A stretch of 64,000 nucleotides of DNA from a filamentous cyanobacterium ESFC-1 (GTDB taxonomy: Bacteria; Cyanobacteriota; Cyanobacteriia; Cyanobacteriales; Spirulinaceae), in the NCBI GenBank assembly GCA_000380225.1, contig KB904821.1:2248776-2312775 (forward strand), written 5' to 3'. How positions within the stretch are numbered: the stretch's first letter is position 1; the number at the start of each line of letters is the position of its first letter. Of this stretch, positions 61,809 through 64,000 are shown piece after piece. The notes under the pieces are model-generated. The model was not told the DNA's origin. It did not search any database and saw nothing but the letters and a program-made list of their open reading frames with translations. The translations under genes and the position numbers were made by a program.

Positions 61809-63017
61809 TTAGGCCTGAGAAGTAACCGCTTCCGGTTGATAGCGAATCCCGGCTTGTTTGAGGCGTTTTAAGGCTTCTCCGAGGCGATCGCACTCGGCAA
61901 TTAAACTCACCCGCACATAGCCTTCTCCTGCGTCTCCGAAGGCGTTTCCAGGGGTGACAACAATCCCAGTTTTCTGCAACATATCTAGGGCAAAATCGGT
62001 GGAATTCATCCCGACGGGACAGGGCATCCAAAGATACATGGTGGCTTTGGATTTGGGGATGTTCCAGCCTAATTCTTGTAGTCCAGCAATGAGGAAATCT
62101 CGGCGTTTTTGATAGCGGTCTTGGACGTTTTTAATATAAATTCCTGGTAGATTTAAGGCAGTTTCGGCGGCAGTTTGGATGGTGGCAAAGATGCCGTAAT
62201 CGAGGTTCGTTTTGAGGGTGCGTAAGCCTTGAATAATTTGGGAATTGCCGACGACAAAACCAACGCGCCAACCTGCCATATTGTAAGTTTTAGATAGGGT
62301 GTGAAATTCTACGCCGATTTCTTTTGCGCCGGGAATTTCGAGTAAACTGGTGGGTTGATAGCCATCAAAGGCAAGTTCGGCGTAACATAAATCGTGAACG
62401 AGGATGATTTCGTAGTGACGGGCAAACTCTACCATTTCCTCGAAAAATTCGCGGGGTGCGGTGGCGGTGGTAGGATTATTAGGATAATTAAAATAGAATA
62501 TTTTGGCGCGACGAGCGATGTCTTCAGGAATAGTATTGAAGTCAATTAACCAGTTGTTTTCTGCGGTTAATTTGACTTGATAAATTTCCCCTCCAGCAAT
62601 CATGGGGCCGCGAAAATGCGCGGGATACGAGGGACTAGGGACAAGGACAACATCCCCCGGATTGACATAAGCTAACGCTAAGTGACCTAAGCCTTCTTTT
62701 GACCCTAGCAGGGGTAAGGCTTCGCTGTCGGGGTTGAGTTTAACATTGTAGGAGCGCTCGTACCAAGTCGCGATCGCGCTGCGGAAACTCGCTGTCCCCT
62801 CAAAGGGTGGATAACCGTGATTCTGGGCTTCATCTAGGGACGCAATAGCCGCATCAATGACAGGTTTCGGTGCAAAACCGTCAGGATTCCCCATTCCGAG
62901 GTCAATTAAGTCTAAACCTTGTTCTCGCGCTCGCGCTTTCAACTCGTCCAAACGAGCGAAAACATAGGGGGGTAAAGCGCTGAGGCGATTCGCGGGGGTA
63001 ATCCAGTTGATGCTCAT
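61809..63017 (-). CDS. Class I/II PLP aminotransferase (aspartate/LL-diaminopimelate aminotransferase-like)
   Basis: A 402-residue fold-type I enzyme. N-terminal ITPANRLSALPPYVFARLDE, GMGNPDGFAPK, then YPPFEGTASFRSAIATWYE, the FYFNYPNNPTTATAP segment (PLP-phosphate/pyridine contacts), the Tyr in HDLCYAELAFDG and the Schiff-base Lys in HTLSKTYNMAGWRVGF. The C-terminal Arg that binds the substrate carboxylate is in GEGYVRVSLIAE. Members of this cyanobacterial group have been assigned aspartate or LL-diaminopimelate aminotransferase function (lysine and peptidoglycan synthesis), but the exact substrate is uncertain. The length is normal and the gene is single. Confidence 0.88.
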   Translation of the reverse strand: MSINWITPANRLSALPPYVFARLDELKARAREQGLDLIDLGMGNPDGFAPKPVIDAAIASLDEAQNHGYPPFEGTASFRSAIATWYERSYNVKLNPDSEALPLLGSKEGLGHLALAYVNPGDVVLVPSPSYPAHFRGPMIAGGEIYQVKLTAENNWLIDFNTIPEDIARRAKIFYFNYPNNPTTATAPREFFEEMVEFARHYEIILVHDLCYAELAFDGYQPTSLLEIPGAKEIGVEFHTLSKTYNMAGWRVGFVVGNSQIIQGLRTLKTNLDYGIFATIQTAAETALNLPGIYIKNVQDRYQKRRDFLIAGLQELGWNIPKSKATMYLWMPCPVGMNSTDFALDMLQKTGIVVTPGNAFGDAGEGYVRVSLIAECDRLGEALKRLKQAGIRYQPEAVTSQA

Positions 63018-63148
63018 AATCTTTGTGAATCAATCGGCTTGCCTGGGTTGTCGGTAATGACAGAACCACTAAAGTTTTTCATTGTCCCACATTTTTGTGG
63101 CATCTCACCAGTAAATCTGAGGAAAGTTGATATCTTCACCGCACTCAT

Positions 63149-64000
63149 TTACTGCCATTCTTGCAGTCGGCTAAACCAGTTTTGCAAGGTGTTGGTTATT
63201 TGTTCGTGTCGTCGCTCGAAGTTGGCCGCGATCGCGATTAAAATAACACCAGCAATTAAACCGACAATCCATTTTGAGGTGGCATAACGGTCAATTAAAA
63301 CAATCAGTTGGTAAAAGGCTGTGAGCAAAAATGTAATCGTCCCGGTATAGAGAAAAGCCCGGATTTGTAAGCCAATCCCGATAAAAATCGCAGCAAGCCC
63401 GATACTAGCGGGTATTATTCCAGTTTCTTGGTGAAAAACAACGGCAGTGGCGCAAATTATCCCAATTCCCAGGATGCGGAGTTGATGACGGGCTATGCGA
63501 TTGTTAGCGATTTTGGGATCGAATTGAGCCGCATATAATAGGGAAGCCCCCGCAATACAAGCAATGGGAAGGGGATTGCTGAGATTGAGAGAATCGAGAA
63601 TAATCCAATCGACACAAGCGACAGTAATATAACTCCAGCGTAGTTTATCGTGGTCGAAGGCAAACCAAGCGTAAAATAAAGCTACGCCGAGGGAATTGAT
63701 AATAGAGTATTCGCGGAAAACCATCACCAGAATCAGCAAAGGTAAGACAGAAGCGGCATTTTGCCAGGGTTGCTTTGACCAGCCCCAGCGCTCCCAAGGC
63801 AGAAAATCCAGTATAAAAGCAACAATCGCGAAAATAAGGGCGATTGTTGCGTCTAAATTGCTCAGAGAAGGCAAAAATAAGCGCAGATTCAACCACGCAA
63901 TCACAATTTCGGCCACACTCCAATACACCCAGGATGCCTTGTGAGCGTCGCGACTTTGCAAAAAGGCGTAAGTTGTCAAAATGCTGTAAAACGCTACCAT
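63149..64000 (-). CDS. Multi-pass membrane protein, 5' end outside the window
   Basis: A 283-residue part of an integral membrane protein with about eight or nine hydrophobic segments (for example IALIFAIVAFILDFLP, NAASVLPLLILVMVF, IIPASIGLAAIFIGIGL, WIVGLIAGVILIAIAANF) and a hydrophilic C-terminus RRHEQITNTLQNWFSRLQEW. An ATG coincides with the last base of the window, but the gene probably begins further upstream because the first residues continue an established helix pattern. The layout resembles long cyanobacterial DUF2157-like membrane proteins; no function is assigned. Confidence 0.6.
   Translation of the reverse strand: MVAFYSILTTYAFLQSRDAHKASWVYWSVAEIVIAWLNLRLFLPSLSNLDATIALIFAIVAFILDFLPWERWGWSKQPWQNAASVLPLLILVMVFREYSIINSLGVALFYAWFAFDHDKLRWSYITVACVDWIILDSLNLSNPLPIACIAGASLLYAAQFDPKIANNRIARHQLRILGIGIICATAVVFHQETGIIPASIGLAAIFIGIGLQIRAFLYTGTITFLLTAFYQLIVLIDRYATSKWIVGLIAGVILIAIAANFERRHEQITNTLQNWFSRLQEWQ

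Overview
The window is a piece of cyanobacterial chromosome. The evidence is the genes for photosystem II PsbU, flavodiiron protein Flv3, an SbtA/SbtB bicarbonate-uptake pair, an NblA-like protein, tocopherol cyclase and a ferrochelatase with a chlorophyll a/b-binding tail. The HIP1 octamer GCGATCGC is very frequent throughout, and heptanucleotide-type tandem repeats (CCAATGA / CAACTAA / TTAATTG) sit between genes. Repeat-rich spacers, orphan genes and much second-messenger signalling would fit a filamentous, non-model cyanobacterium, but the genus cannot be fixed from this sequence. No rRNA, tRNA or CRISPR array was seen.

Layout. 0-6 kb: a truncated IS200/IS605-type TnpB, a Uma2 nuclease, a class V aminotransferase, a gamma-glutamylcyclotransferase-like gene and the divergent sbtB/sbtA pair. 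6-9 kb: a membrane thioredoxin, a glycine-rich stress protein and the UV endonuclease UvsE. 9-22 kb is a signalling block. It holds a giant beta-propeller hybrid histidine kinase, a REC-GGDEF diguanylate cyclase, a PAS/GAF adenylate cyclase, and a compact minus-strand operon encoding an OmpA/BON membrane protein, a small Ras-like GTPase and a PAS-GGDEF diguanylate cyclase. 22-29 kb: a frameshifted CYTH gene, tocopherol cyclase plus cupin, a lipoprotein, a GT61 glycosyltransferase, an orphan truncated Na+-ATPase-type epsilon subunit, DUF6335 and NblA-like genes. 29-38.7 kb: a baeRF-type protein, an HtrA protease, flv3, coaX, a tiny gene pair cut by a palindromic element, ychF and a phosphoketolase-like enzyme. 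38.9-48.9 kb: a CBS/PAS/GAF diguanylate cyclase with a cyanobacteriochrome-like GAF, a 51-residue PCP-reductase-domain protein, tex, hemH, a methyltransferase, nadB and psbU. 49-64 kb: a 1-Cys peroxiredoxin, an ABC exporter, a secreted Cys-repeat protein, DUF99, Uma2, a retron-type reverse transcriptase, two small hydrophilic proteins, a sugar-type ABC permease coupled to 5-formyl-THF cyclo-ligase, a GT2 glycosyltransferase, map, yccF, an aminotransferase and a membrane protein that reaches the window edge.

The parts most worth following are: (i) the OmpA / small GTPase / diguanylate cyclase operon at 17.3-22.1 kb, which looks like an undescribed envelope-to-c-di-GMP signalling module; (ii) the retron-type RT, which has long N- and C-terminal extensions and little room for a standard msr-msd RNA; (iii) several dispersed repeat families, including a MITE-like palindrome and a sequence that directly follows the stop codons of three unrelated genes.
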